Assembly (NCBI GenBank): GCA_022842225.1
Contig: JALHPX010000034.1
Coordinates: 1 to 13,332, forward strand
Direction of reading: 5' to 3'
DNA length: 13,332 nucleotides
Source: a bacterium
GTDB lineage: Bacteria; Bdellovibrionota; FAC87; UBA2466
Part shown: positions 1 through 7,382 of the stretch, piece after piece
How positions within the stretch are numbered: the first letter of the stretch is position 1
Layout: the number at the start of each line of letters is the position of its first letter
Program-made: the position numbers and the translations under genes
The notes under the pieces: generated by a model
What the model was told of the DNA's origin: nothing
What the model saw: the letters and a program-made list of their open reading frames with translations, nothing else
Databases searched by the model: none

Positions 1-2
1 TT

Positions 3-86
3 GGCTTTCAGTTGCTGCTCAGCGCACTAAATTATGACATTTTGAACGAGCCACGCGTCACCCTTCACAAATTGCTAGAGTCCTGA
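3..86 (+). CDS. 3' end of an unidentified upstream gene (partial)
   Basis: An open reading frame enters from the left edge in frame 3 and stops at TGA 84-86. It would encode the last 27 residues of a protein, ending ...RVTLHKLLES. The other two forward frames hit stops before position 40, and the reverse frames are broken by several stops, so this is the only plausible coding frame here. Its stop lies 42 bp before the hydroxylase start on the same strand, so the two may be co-transcribed. The fragment is too short to assign a family, and it could be non-coding. Confidence 0.4.
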   Translation, partial: GFQLLLSALNYDILNEPRVTLHKLLES

Positions 87-115
87 GAGCATGCGGCTTG
101 GGATTTACGCTGCCT

Positions 116-123
116 GGGGGAGG
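116..123 (+). promoter_or_regulatory. Strong ribosome binding site deciding the hydroxylase start
   Basis: GGGGGAGG lies 5 nt before ATG 129. It overlaps the alternative GTG at 123-125, which argues against that upstream start. Confidence 0.7.
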
Positions 124-128
124 TGTCT

Positions 129-1886
129 ATGAGTCCTGCGCGCGAAAAGCTTCCCAAGTATTTGGAAAAGTACATCGCAGTTCAGAATTACGATTCCTAC
201 ACAAGTCGCGATCATGCTGCGTGGCGTTACATTATGCGGCAAAACCGCGAGTTCTTTCGTCAGCATGCCGTTCCCATTTATTTGGAAGGCCTCAAACAAA
301 CTGGCATTCCCTTGGACCGCATCCCTCGTATCTCCGAAATGGACGAGTGTCTGGCAAAGCTAGGTTGGGGTGCCGTACCCGTACGCGGCTTTATTCCACC
401 CGCCGCGTTTCTCGATTTCCAAGCACGCGGAGTTTTGCCCATTGCTTCGGACATGCGCACCGTTCAGCACTTAGCCTACACGCCCGCTCCCGATATCGTT
501 CACGAAGCGGCCGGGCACGCACCGATCATCGCGGATCCCGCTTATGCGCGGTACCTGCACCGCTATGCGGCGATGGCGCGTAAGGCGATTGCTTCTATCG
601 ATGACATTCGCATCTACGAGGCGATTCGCTACCTCAGCGACATCAAAGAAAATCCGGATACCCCTACCGGGGAAATCGCGCGAGCGGAAGCCAAGCTCAA
701 AGAGGTCGGAGCTTCGATAAAGGGATTATCGGAAACCACGATGGTCACCCGCATGGCTTGGTGGACCGTCGAGTATGGGCTAGTCGGAAAAATGAACAAT
801 CCCAAAATCTACGGCGCGGGACTTTTATCGTCGGTGGGTGAATCACAAAGTTGCTTATCGTCAAAAGTTAAAAAGATCCCGCTCACCGTGGACTGCGTAA
901 ACCAGACCTACGATATTACAGAGCCGCAGCCACAACTTTTTGTCACTCCGACTCTCGAACACTTAGTCGACGTATTGGAAGATCTAGAAAAGCGCCTCGC
1001 GTTCCGCACCGGAGGCGCACACAGCTTAAAGGTCTGCCAGCAAGCGCAAACGGTAAATACCGTGGAACTCGATTCGGGGCTCCAGATCAGCGGTGTCGTC
1101 GAGAACTTCCAAGTCGAGAGCGAAGATCGAGTTTCTTTCTACAAACTCAGTGGGCCCGTGCAGCTGTGTTTAGACGCAGAGCAATTGTCTGGACAGGGGC
1201 GCGACCGCCATCCAACAGGATTTAGCAGTCCACTCGGTAGATGGAAGGCAATGCCCGACAAATCGCCCACGCGCGCACAAGACAGCGATCTTAAAAAGCT
1301 CGGCCTCGTTGTAGGTAAGAGCAGTCGCCTGGAATTTGTGAGCGGTTTTGTCGTTGAGGGCAGACTCAAATCCTCTCACCACCACGACGGGAAGCTGCTT
1401 ACTCTTACTTTTACCGACTGCACTGTCAGCCGCGGCGGCACGCGCTACTTTCAGCCAGAATGGGGCGAGTTTGATTTAGCAGTGGGAGAAAGCGTCGTTG
1501 CAGCGTTTGGCGGACCCGCGGATATCGAAGCGTTTGGTGAACTAAATATGGGGCAGGCGTCCTCGTCCCCCGCACGCACTTCGCCCTTCTCAAAAGAAGA
1601 ACTCTCCCTCTTCTCACTCTACGAAAAAATCAGAGCGCTTCGGCAAAAGCCGACTATCCCCGATCACGATCTCGAGGCCATTGCGTCGGCGGTGCTGAAG
1701 CAGCATGCCGACGAGTGGCTCTTAGAAATTGAGCTTTTGGAAATCGCAACACAGAAAATGAAAGCGGCTAAGCCACAGTGGACGGGGCAACTCGAGTCAA
1801 CGCTGGCCAAGAACAAGAAAAGCTTGCCCGAGCCCGCCGAGTATCTGATTGAAAAGGGATTGGAGTATTTAAAAGTGGCAGACTAA
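129..1886 (+). CDS. Aromatic amino acid hydroxylase, long form (phenylalanine 4-monooxygenase-like)
   Basis: Predicted non-haem iron, tetrahydropterin-dependent hydroxylase, most likely converting phenylalanine to tyrosine in the cytoplasm. The iron facial triad is visible: His125 and His130 in DIVHEAAGHAP, and Glu215 in AWWTVEYGL. The catalytic domain covers about residues 1-300. Classical bacterial PhhA proteins are only about 260-300 residues, whereas this one has 585. The extra C-terminal half is beta-rich, then helical near the end, and I recognise no standard domain in it. From memory, similar long forms occur in Bacteroidota and Bdellovibrio relatives. I chose ATG at 129 because GGGGGAGG (116-123) lies 5 nt upstream; an in-frame GTG at 123 overlaps that ribosome site. 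The stop TAA abuts the stop of the opposing helicase gene with no gap. Tyrosine or tryptophan as substrate cannot be excluded. Confidence 0.88.
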   Translation: MSPAREKLPKYLEKYIAVQNYDSYTSRDHAAWRYIMRQNREFFRQHAVPIYLEGLKQTGIPLDRIPRISEMDECLAKLGWGAVPVRGFIPPAAFLDFQARGVLPIASDMRTVQHLAYTPAPDIVHEAAGHAPIIADPAYARYLHRYAAMARKAIASIDDIRIYEAIRYLSDIKENPDTPTGEIARAEAKLKEVGASIKGLSETTMVTRMAWWTVEYGLVGKMNNPKIYGAGLLSSVGESQSCLSSKVKKIPLTVDCVNQTYDITEPQPQLFVTPTLEHLVDVLEDLEKRLAFRTGGAHSLKVCQQAQTVNTVELDSGLQISGVVENFQVESEDRVSFYKLSGPVQLCLDAEQLSGQGRDRHPTGFSSPLGRWKAMPDKSPTRAQDSDLKKLGLVVGKSSRLEFVSGFVVEGRLKSSHHHDGKLLTLTFTDCTVSRGGTRYFQPEWGEFDLAVGESVVAAFGGPADIEAFGELNMGQASSSPARTSPFSKEELSLFSLYEKIRALRQKPTIPDHDLEAIASAVLKQHADEWLLEIELLEIATQKMKAAKPQWTGQLESTLAKNKKSLPEPAEYLIEKGLEYLKVAD

Positions 1887-3209
1887 CTAGCGTCTGCCGC
1901 GCGAAGAACCAGAACGACCGCCGCGACTTCCGCCGCCGCGTGAGCCCGAGCCCGAACTCGATCCACCGCGAGAGGAGCCACCACGGCCCCCGCCGCGACC
2001 ACCGCCACCGCGATCCGAACGTCCGCGTGGACGCTCTCTCACTGCACCGGGCGGGAAAATGTCCTGCAAGCGCGCACGCAGAAAATCTTCGATGCGCTCT
2101 ACCTGACGGACATCTGCATCCGTGACCAAGCTAATGGCTACGCCATTGGCGTCTTTTCTTCCCGTGCGGCCGATACGGTGAACGTAATCCTCGGCTTCGA
2201 TGGGAAGGTCAAAATTAATGACCATCGCGACGTTCTCAACGTGAATGCCGCGAGCGGCGACATCGGTCGCTACCATGATCCGGTAACGTCCCACCTTGAA
2301 GCCTTCAAGAGCTTCTTCGCGATGCGCTTGCGATTTATTCGACGATAAATAGGTGGATTCGTGAAATCCAACAGCGTGAATCCAACGCCACAGCAAGGTG
2401 GCGCCATCTTTGGTACGAGTAAACACGATGATGGTGCCAGGCTCGTTAGAAAGAATGTGCTTTAGCTCACGCTTCTTGTCCGCTTCAGTGGTCCAGAGCA
2501 GGCGGTGATCCACCTGCGAAGAAACCTGCAACGGCTTTCCAATCGAAATGCGTACCGGCGACTTTAAAATCTTACGGCACAAGGACTCAACTTCCGCCGG
2601 CATCGTGGCGGAGAAGAGCATCGTCTGCCGTTGGGTCGGCATCGCGCCGACAATTTGATTGAGCTCTTTAGAAAAGCCCATGTCCAACATGCGATCGGCT
2701 TCATCTAAAACCAAAAACTCCACGTACTCGAGCCAGAGATTACCGCGGGTCATGTGATCACAAAGCCGACCAGGAGTGGCCACGATCACCTGCGGGCTAG
2801 TGATGAGCGCTCGCTCGTCGGTCTTTACGTCCGTTCCACCAATCACTGCGACCGTGCGTACATCTAACGGCAGACCAAAAATCTCCATGGTCTGCAAAGT
2901 TTGCAAAGCGATCTCGCGAGTAGGGCAGAGAATGATTGCCAGAGTGCCGCGACGACCCGCCAACTTTTGAATCAGGGGCAAACCAAAGGCAGCCGTTTTT
3001 CCGGAACCCGTGCGTGCTGTGCCGAGAATGTCTTTTCCTTCAATGGCGGCGGGCAGCGCTTTTTGTTGAATTGGAGTCGGAGATGTAAACCCTTGCTTCT
3101 CTAACAACGCTACTAAGGCGTCCGAAACACCCAGCGCCTTCCAACTTGGAATTTCTACTTCTGGTTCTTGTGTGGAACTTGTCTCTTCGTTCGATTGCAC
3201 CTTGGTCAT
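1887..3209 (-). CDS. DEAD-box ATP-dependent RNA helicase with RGG-rich tail (RhlE-like)
   Basis: ATP-dependent RNA helicase that would remodel RNA duplexes in ribosome assembly, RNA decay or cold adaptation. Motifs in order (numbered from ATG 3209, 440 aa): a Q-motif with FTSPTPIQ around 41-48, Walker A ARTGSGKT ending near 72, PTRE near 96-99, TPGR near 145-148, DEAD at 169-172, SAT at 200-202, and HRIGRTGR at 344-351. From about residue 393 the chain is a low-complexity Arg/Gly/Ser tail with repeated RGG units, which typically adds non-specific RNA binding. The core resembles RhlE rather than the longer DeaD/CsdA. ATG 3209 overlaps the stop of the upstream lipoprotein gene (TAATG), so translation is probably coupled; GGGAG lies just before it. 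A TTG at 3218 is a less likely start. The stop TAG directly abuts the hydroxylase stop. Confidence 0.95.
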   Translation of the reverse strand: MTKVQSNEETSSTQEPEVEIPSWKALGVSDALVALLEKQGFTSPTPIQQKALPAAIEGKDILGTARTGSGKTAAFGLPLIQKLAGRRGTLAIILCPTREIALQTLQTMEIFGLPLDVRTVAVIGGTDVKTDERALITSPQVIVATPGRLCDHMTRGNLWLEYVEFLVLDEADRMLDMGFSKELNQIVGAMPTQRQTMLFSATMPAEVESLCRKILKSPVRISIGKPLQVSSQVDHRLLWTTEADKKRELKHILSNEPGTIIVFTRTKDGATLLWRWIHAVGFHESTYLSSNKSQAHREEALEGFKVGRYRIMVATDVAARGIHVENVAMVINFDLPIEAEDYVHRIGRTGRKDANGVAISLVTDADVRQVERIEDFLRARLQDIFPPGAVRERPRGRSDRGGGGRGGGRGGSSRGGSSSGSGSRGGGSRGGRSGSSRGRR

Positions 3210-3697
3210 TACTCCCAATTTATCTTCAACTGGCGGATACCTTTAGCCAGAGGGTTCGTGACGGCAGCGAGGCAAGGTTCGATCTTTTTAACCTGCTCGG
3301 AATCTGCCAACTGTTCAGTGGCGTCTCTCAGCACGACACCCTTTTCGTCGGTCATTTTTAGATCTTCAAACAATACATCTACCCTGTTTTCGAAACTTTC
3401 CAAAACCAGCTTATAGGTAACAAACCGATTCTCAGCTTCCCGTTCGGGGCTAAGTACCTGGCATTTGCTCTTTGTTTTTAGGACAATCTTACCCTCGGGG
3501 GCAAGCTGCTCCATCGAAGTGCCCTCTAAAGGGAGCAGATTTTTGTCCATCCAACCAATGGCCCGCCGATACGCCGTACTGGCTTTTTCCTTTGTTTGGA
3601 GCACATAGCGCTTTTGCCGTTGCTCCCTATCCGCCAAGGGCAGTCCGGAACAAGAGAGGATTCCAATCAGTACAAGAGCGTAAGTGATGGTTTTCAT
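3209..3697 (-). CDS. Small putative lipoprotein or secreted protein of unknown function
   Basis: 162 residues, no family recognised. Residues 1-16 look like a signal peptide: short basic start (MKT), hydrophobic run, then LIGILSC with Cys16 at a lipobox-like position. The -2 residue is Leu, which is not ideal for signal peptidase II, so ordinary secretion is also possible. The mature part is charged and contains Cys79 and Cys142, which could form a disulfide in the periplasm. The start lies 27 bp after the ABC exporter stop, and the TAA overlaps the helicase ATG by one base, so the gene sits in the middle of a three-gene minus-strand operon. The ribosome site before ATG 3697 is weak. Why an envelope protein would be coupled to an RNA helicase is not evident. 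Confidence 0.75.
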   Translation of the reverse strand: MKTITYALVLIGILSCSGLPLADREQRQKRYVLQTKEKASTAYRRAIGWMDKNLLPLEGTSMEQLAPEGKIVLKTKSKCQVLSPEREAENRFVTYKLVLESFENRVDVLFEDLKMTDEKGVVLRDATEQLADSEQVKKIEPCLAAVTNPLAKGIRQLKINWE

Positions 3698-3724
3698 AGA
3701 ACCATCTTAGCAAATTCAATGGCG

Positions 3725-5443
3725 CTACAAAAAACTTTCACCCATAGAAGGCGTAAAGGAGGGGTTGGAGTGAGGAAGATAGCCCCCAGAGCCCGCAATG
3801 CTAATGACGTTTTCGGGGGAAAGCCGGGAGGGTAGTTGGCGACAGGCTATCAGGATGCCGCAGAACTCCTTTTGCAGCTGCAACAGCGGAACGAGCCTCC
3901 GCCAAGTCTGCTCGTCTAAAATTCGAAACGGGTCGTCTAGGGCCAGAAACGGACGGTCCAGCAAAAGTGCCCGAATCAATGCCAGCCGAAACCGTTCGCT
4001 CTGGCCAAAGTCGGCAAGACCGCGCGGTAGAGGGGCGTGCAGTCCGCCCATCGCTTTGATGCGGGGGAGGAGCCCTACCACTTCGAGGTGCTGCCAGAGA
4101 GTTGTATCACTAAGTCGCTGTGAGTTACCCAAAGTGATATTTTCGCGAACACTGCCTTGAAAGATAAACGGGTTCGATTCGACGTAGGAGAATAGCTCCT
4201 TGGAGACAAAGCTCTCTCCGGCGTAAGGCTCCGCCGCATTTCCAAGCGCATCTTGTAGTCGTAAGCCCGACCATTTCGCGGGTCGCAATCCGCAGAGGGC
4301 TTCTAGGATCAGGGATTTGCCAGAGCCCGAGGATCCCAGAAGAATGGTGATAGCACCTCGCTCCACTGCGATCTTTTTCTTCACAGCGGCCTGGCGGCCA
4401 CTCCCTCTCACTACGCACGAATCAAATTCAAATCCCCAAACCATGCGATCCGAAGAGTTCGAAGCAGCGGTGATGCAAGGAAGCTGGCGGCTTTGGGAAA
4501 GTCGGGCGATGCGCCGTGCGCTGCGAGCAAATTGCACTGTCTCCTCGAAAAGAAAACGCACATTTGAGCCGACAGAGAAAACCACTAGACACCACAAGGT
4601 AGAGAAAAACTGTCTATCAAAGCTTAGAGACTCAAAACTTTCGATGATTGACGCCCACAAAAGCAAGCAAGTTATCGACGATAGAGCGTAGAAGAACAGG
4701 GTGAGCACCGAAGCCTTCAAGGCGCGCGCCGACTGCGTTCGCCGCGCTGATTGGTGTAAGACTTCGTGGCGCCGAAGAATAAACGGCACACTAAAGAGCG
4801 ATTGAACGGCTCGTGCGCCTTCCAGCACATCCGAAAACAACTTGGTCTCCTTAAGACTGAACGCCTTGGAGCCGCGCAGATGCGTAATTCGCCGACGCCC
4901 GATCCAGGTGAGCGAGGCACCCCACACCAAAAAGATCCCCGCGGCTTTCATCGCCAATAAAGGACTAATCGAAGTCCACAACAGCAACGACGTAAGAAAA
5001 GTTACCGCCGCGAAAAAGTACCGCGGCAAGCGATCGCTAAACCAATCCTCGATGACTAAAAGATCGCGCAGCACACGTCGTCGCTTCTCTGAAAACGAAA
5101 CCACATCAGGCATTCCTTCTAGGGCTTGCAAAATGTGTCTCCGGAGCGAAGAAGACACCTCAAAATGCAGTTTCTTCGACAGAAAAACCATCGCCCCCTG
5201 CGCCATCGTCCAGAGAAACAAGACTGCGATGGCCCTTCGGAAAAGCGACTCATCCAGGTTTGTCGCGGGAGAGCGGAAATCCCAGTACATGAGGGCCAAG
5301 GGAGCCACAGCGAAGAACGAGATAAATCCAAACGCAGCGAGCCATAAAGCACGTTGCTCGAAGGCGATGAGAGCGAATCGTCGGATTGGCGAACCGGTGA
5401 TGGAGGATGGGGTGTTCACACTCCTTCTAATAGCGAGAAACAT
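3725..5443 (-). CDS. ABC exporter half-transporter (permease-ATPase fusion) with degenerate ATP-binding domain
   Basis: About 572 residues (from ATG 5443) with an exporter layout: roughly six hydrophobic segments (about 33-53, 71-89, 142-160, 163-181, 243-267, 279-299) followed by a nucleotide-binding domain. Walker A is intact (LLGSSGSGKS, about 368-377). Other catalytic elements are not. The Q-loop reads YVESNPFIF where YVPQxP is usual, the signature reads ADFGQ instead of LSGGQ, Walker B ends LALDDP with Asp at the catalytic Glu position, and the H-loop reads ILIACR instead of ILVTHR. This resembles the degenerate half-site of heterodimeric exporters (ABCC NBD1 also has LDDP). The substrate is unknown and no partner half is in the window. 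The start is uncertain: TTG 5452, ATG 5443 or GTG 5417-5419 are all possible, and none has an ideally spaced ribosome site. It is the first gene of the lipoprotein-helicase operon. Confidence 0.87.
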   Translation of the reverse strand: MFLAIRRSVNTPSSITGSPIRRFALIAFEQRALWLAAFGFISFFAVAPLALMYWDFRSPATNLDESLFRRAIAVLFLWTMAQGAMVFLSKKLHFEVSSSLRRHILQALEGMPDVVSFSEKRRRVLRDLLVIEDWFSDRLPRYFFAAVTFLTSLLLWTSISPLLAMKAAGIFLVWGASLTWIGRRRITHLRGSKAFSLKETKLFSDVLEGARAVQSLFSVPFILRRHEVLHQSARRTQSARALKASVLTLFFYALSSITCLLLWASIIESFESLSFDRQFFSTLWCLVVFSVGSNVRFLFEETVQFARSARRIARLSQSRQLPCITAASNSSDRMVWGFEFDSCVVRGSGRQAAVKKKIAVERGAITILLGSSGSGKSLILEALCGLRPAKWSGLRLQDALGNAAEPYAGESFVSKELFSYVESNPFIFQGSVRENITLGNSQRLSDTTLWQHLEVVGLLPRIKAMGGLHAPLPRGLADFGQSERFRLALIRALLLDRPFLALDDPFRILDEQTWRRLVPLLQLQKEFCGILIACRQLPSRLSPENVISIAGSGGYLPHSNPSFTPSMGESFL

Positions 5444-5554
5444 GCCAAGCAAATGCGCGGCTTCACGCGCTGCACCACGGAAAAGTTTGCACGCTTTCTG
5501 GGGCCGTTATGCACCAGGGCTTTTTTGCCGATAGATTAAGGAACTGGACACTTT

Positions 5555-6391
5555 ATGCGATTGAAAAATGCCATCCTGAGTCGACTTTTTGCCCAAAAAC
5601 AAACCGACCTTCGATCCTATCCGCGCTTTGCTCTCGTGCACGATCGCATTGGCTTTGTGTTTTTGTCGGGGCATCCACTGGGCCGCATTCGCGAGCTCTC
5701 TTACGGTGGATTCTCCGTGGAGATCGATCCGAACCAGGAAAGCCTGCTCGCCAACGCAACAGAGGAAAAAAGAATTACTTTGCAGTTGTTAGACGGTCGG
5801 CTCGACTGCCTCGCTGTGCAGAGAAACGGCAATGACCGCTTTATCGGCTTTGCGTTTCAGCATGAAACTTTGAAGACGTACGAGTTTCTCAATCGCTATT
5901 TGCCGTTCATGAAGTTTGGCGCGGCTCTTCGTTACCTCATTCATAACGATCAAAAAGATTCTAAGAAGTTGCCGCCGCTGTTGGCTAATGACGAAGAAGT
6001 GCGCGCAAGCTTAGATATCGACGGCTACGACGATCACCAAATTCCCCTAGCTACGATTGAAATGGGTGAGAATGGATTTTTCTACAAGCTCACTCGCGAG
6101 GCCAATCGAGTTCAAACCTGGCACAGCATTGGACCTGGCGGAGTAGGCGGCTCGTTGCGCTCTACACCTACGGTAGATCCCATCGTATTGCGTAAAGCAC
6201 TTAGCTTTTTGGTTGGTTATGCGGGAGCGGACTACCAGATTCCCGTGGGCAGACTCATTCAAAATCTTCTCGACCTGGCGGACACGGAAAGCTTTTTACC
6301 GCCTTATCCGAAGCCCGTGCAAGCCAGAGTGTTTAGTATTGAGCCCGCGAAGAAACGCTCTAAAAGCGCAGCAAAGCGGAGCTCCAGGTAA
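5555..6391 (+). CDS. PilZ-domain protein with an unassigned C-terminal domain
   Basis: 278 residues, probably a cytoplasmic c-di-GMP effector. The N-terminal part carries the PilZ signature: RSYPR at residues 20-24 (RxxxR), then ELSYGG at 47-52, matching [D/N]xSxxG except that Glu replaces Asp/Asn. The beta-barrel portion runs to about residue 115. Residues 116-265 form a second domain that I do not recognise, and the end is a basic tail (AKKRSKSAAKRSSR). YcgR-like PilZ proteins brake flagella and others control pili or exopolysaccharide; the sequence does not decide among these. TAAGGA (5537-5542) precedes the ATG by 12 nt, rather far. The last 32 bp overlap the 3' end of the opposing KAS III gene, so no terminator fits between them. 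Confidence 0.72.
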   Translation: MRLKNAILSRLFAQKQTDLRSYPRFALVHDRIGFVFLSGHPLGRIRELSYGGFSVEIDPNQESLLANATEEKRITLQLLDGRLDCLAVQRNGNDRFIGFAFQHETLKTYEFLNRYLPFMKFGAALRYLIHNDQKDSKKLPPLLANDEEVRASLDIDGYDDHQIPLATIEMGENGFFYKLTREANRVQTWHSIGPGGVGGSLRSTPTVDPIVLRKALSFLVGYAGADYQIPVGRLIQNLLDLADTESFLPPYPKPVQARVFSIEPAKKRSKSAAKRSSR

Positions 6392-7382
6392 ATCCACTAC
6401 CAAACGCGGCAAGCCCCACCAGCATTCCTGGCTTTAAAACACCTTTGGCAACGGCATCTCTCATGCCCAGCGGAATCGTTGCTGCTGTCGTATTACCGTA
6501 GTGCTGAATCGTATTGAAAACCTTCTCGCGCGGGATCTGCAACTGATCGGCTACCGCTTCATTGATACGCAAATTGGCCTGGTGAAACAGGAAGAGGTCG
6601 ACATCCGCTACAGTCACCTTACATTCTTTCAATGTAGCGGTGAGACTCTCCGACATTCGACGGACGGCCGATGTAAAAACTCGTTTGCCATTCATCTGAG
6701 GAAAATGCTTTCCCTCTGCCACCATTTGCTCGTCCAGCCAATTGCCACTGGGCATCCCCGTGCCTGGCGCTGCCGCCCAGAGCTCCTCGGCATGCGCTCC
6801 ATCGGCATGCAGGCGCGTATTCCAAATAAAGCTTTGCTTGGCGGGATCTGTTACCTCGGTCGCAGATAAAACAACGGCCCCCGCGCCATCGCCAAAAAGC
6901 ACCGAGACATCTCGACCTTTCGTCGATAGATCCAGTCCTTTTGAATGCACCTCGGCGCCAACCAGAAGCACATTCTTGTACATACCCGTGCGAATAAACT
7001 GATCGGCAATAGAGAGCCCGTAAAGGAAACCTGAACATTGTTGCCGAATATCGAGCGCCGGAATCTCTGGAATCCCCAACTTGCTCTGAAGGTAACAACC
7101 GCTTCCCGGAAAAACGTGATCGGGGCTGAGTGTCGCAAAGATAATGAGATCGATTTTGGATTTGTCCAACCCAGCAGATTTCAGCGCAGCGAGCGAGGCT
7201 TCGAGCGCCAGGTCACTCGTTGATTGTTCGGGCTTCACCCAATGCCGCTCTTTGATTCCAGTGCGTTGAACGATCCACTCGTCCGATGTTTCCATCCATT
7301 GCTTGAGATCATCGTTCTTAATAACGCGATCGGGAACATAAGCTCCCACCCCGACGATGCGTGCGCATTTCATGGGAGTCAT
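6360..7382 (-). CDS. fabH: Beta-ketoacyl-ACP synthase III (FabH-like)
   Basis: 340-residue thiolase-fold condensing enzyme. FabH normally joins acyl-CoA with malonyl-ACP to start fatty acid synthesis. The triad is complete: Cys116 in DIRQQCSGF, His267 in LFHQAN and Asn297 in YGNTTAATIP. The N-terminal DEWIVQRTGIKER block of the CoA-binding region is also conserved. It is about 20 residues longer than E. coli FabH, with extra sequence around residues 175-240. ATG 7382 overlaps the kinase stop as ATGA, so translation is probably coupled; an ATG three codons later is less likely. It is the last gene of a sensory-type operon and no plsX, fabD, fabG or acpP is visible nearby, so it may be a second KAS III with a dedicated job, such as making a signal or modified lipid, rather than the housekeeping enzyme. 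Confidence 0.92.
   Translation of the reverse strand: MTPMKCARIVGVGAYVPDRVIKNDDLKQWMETSDEWIVQRTGIKERHWVKPEQSTSDLALEASLAALKSAGLDKSKIDLIIFATLSPDHVFPGSGCYLQSKLGIPEIPALDIRQQCSGFLYGLSIADQFIRTGMYKNVLLVGAEVHSKGLDLSTKGRDVSVLFGDGAGAVVLSATEVTDPAKQSFIWNTRLHADGAHAEELWAAAPGTGMPSGNWLDEQMVAEGKHFPQMNGKRVFTSAVRRMSESLTATLKECKVTVADVDLFLFHQANLRINEAVADQLQIPREKVFNTIQHYGNTTAATIPLGMRDAVAKGVLKPGMLVGLAAFGSGFTWSSALLRF

Noticed and set aside
123..128. GTG at 123 as the hydroxylase start
   Set aside because: It overlaps the strong ribosome site that is correctly spaced for ATG 129.
98..583. 161-codon frame overlapping the start of the hydroxylase gene
   Set aside because: It is Arg/Ser/His-rich shadow sequence in another frame of a gene with intact catalytic motifs.
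1910..2035. GC-rich tandem repeat tract as a separate repeat element
   Set aside because: It is the coding sequence of the helicase RGG tail, in frame, not an independent repeat.
4842..5534. 230-codon plus-strand frame antisense to the ABC exporter
   Set aside because: The composition is Lys/Arg/Ser-rich with no domain signal, and the opposite strand encodes clear transmembrane and Walker A sequence.
5527..5534. GCCGATAG as a sigma-28 -10 element for the PilZ gene
   Set aside because: It matches 7 of 8 positions, but TATG rather than TAAA lies 15 bp upstream, and the implied start site would fall inside the ribosome binding site.
5545..5560. TGGACACTTTATGC as a sigma-54 promoter
   Set aside because: The GG to GC spacing is wrong for the -24/-12 layout, and it overlaps the start codon.
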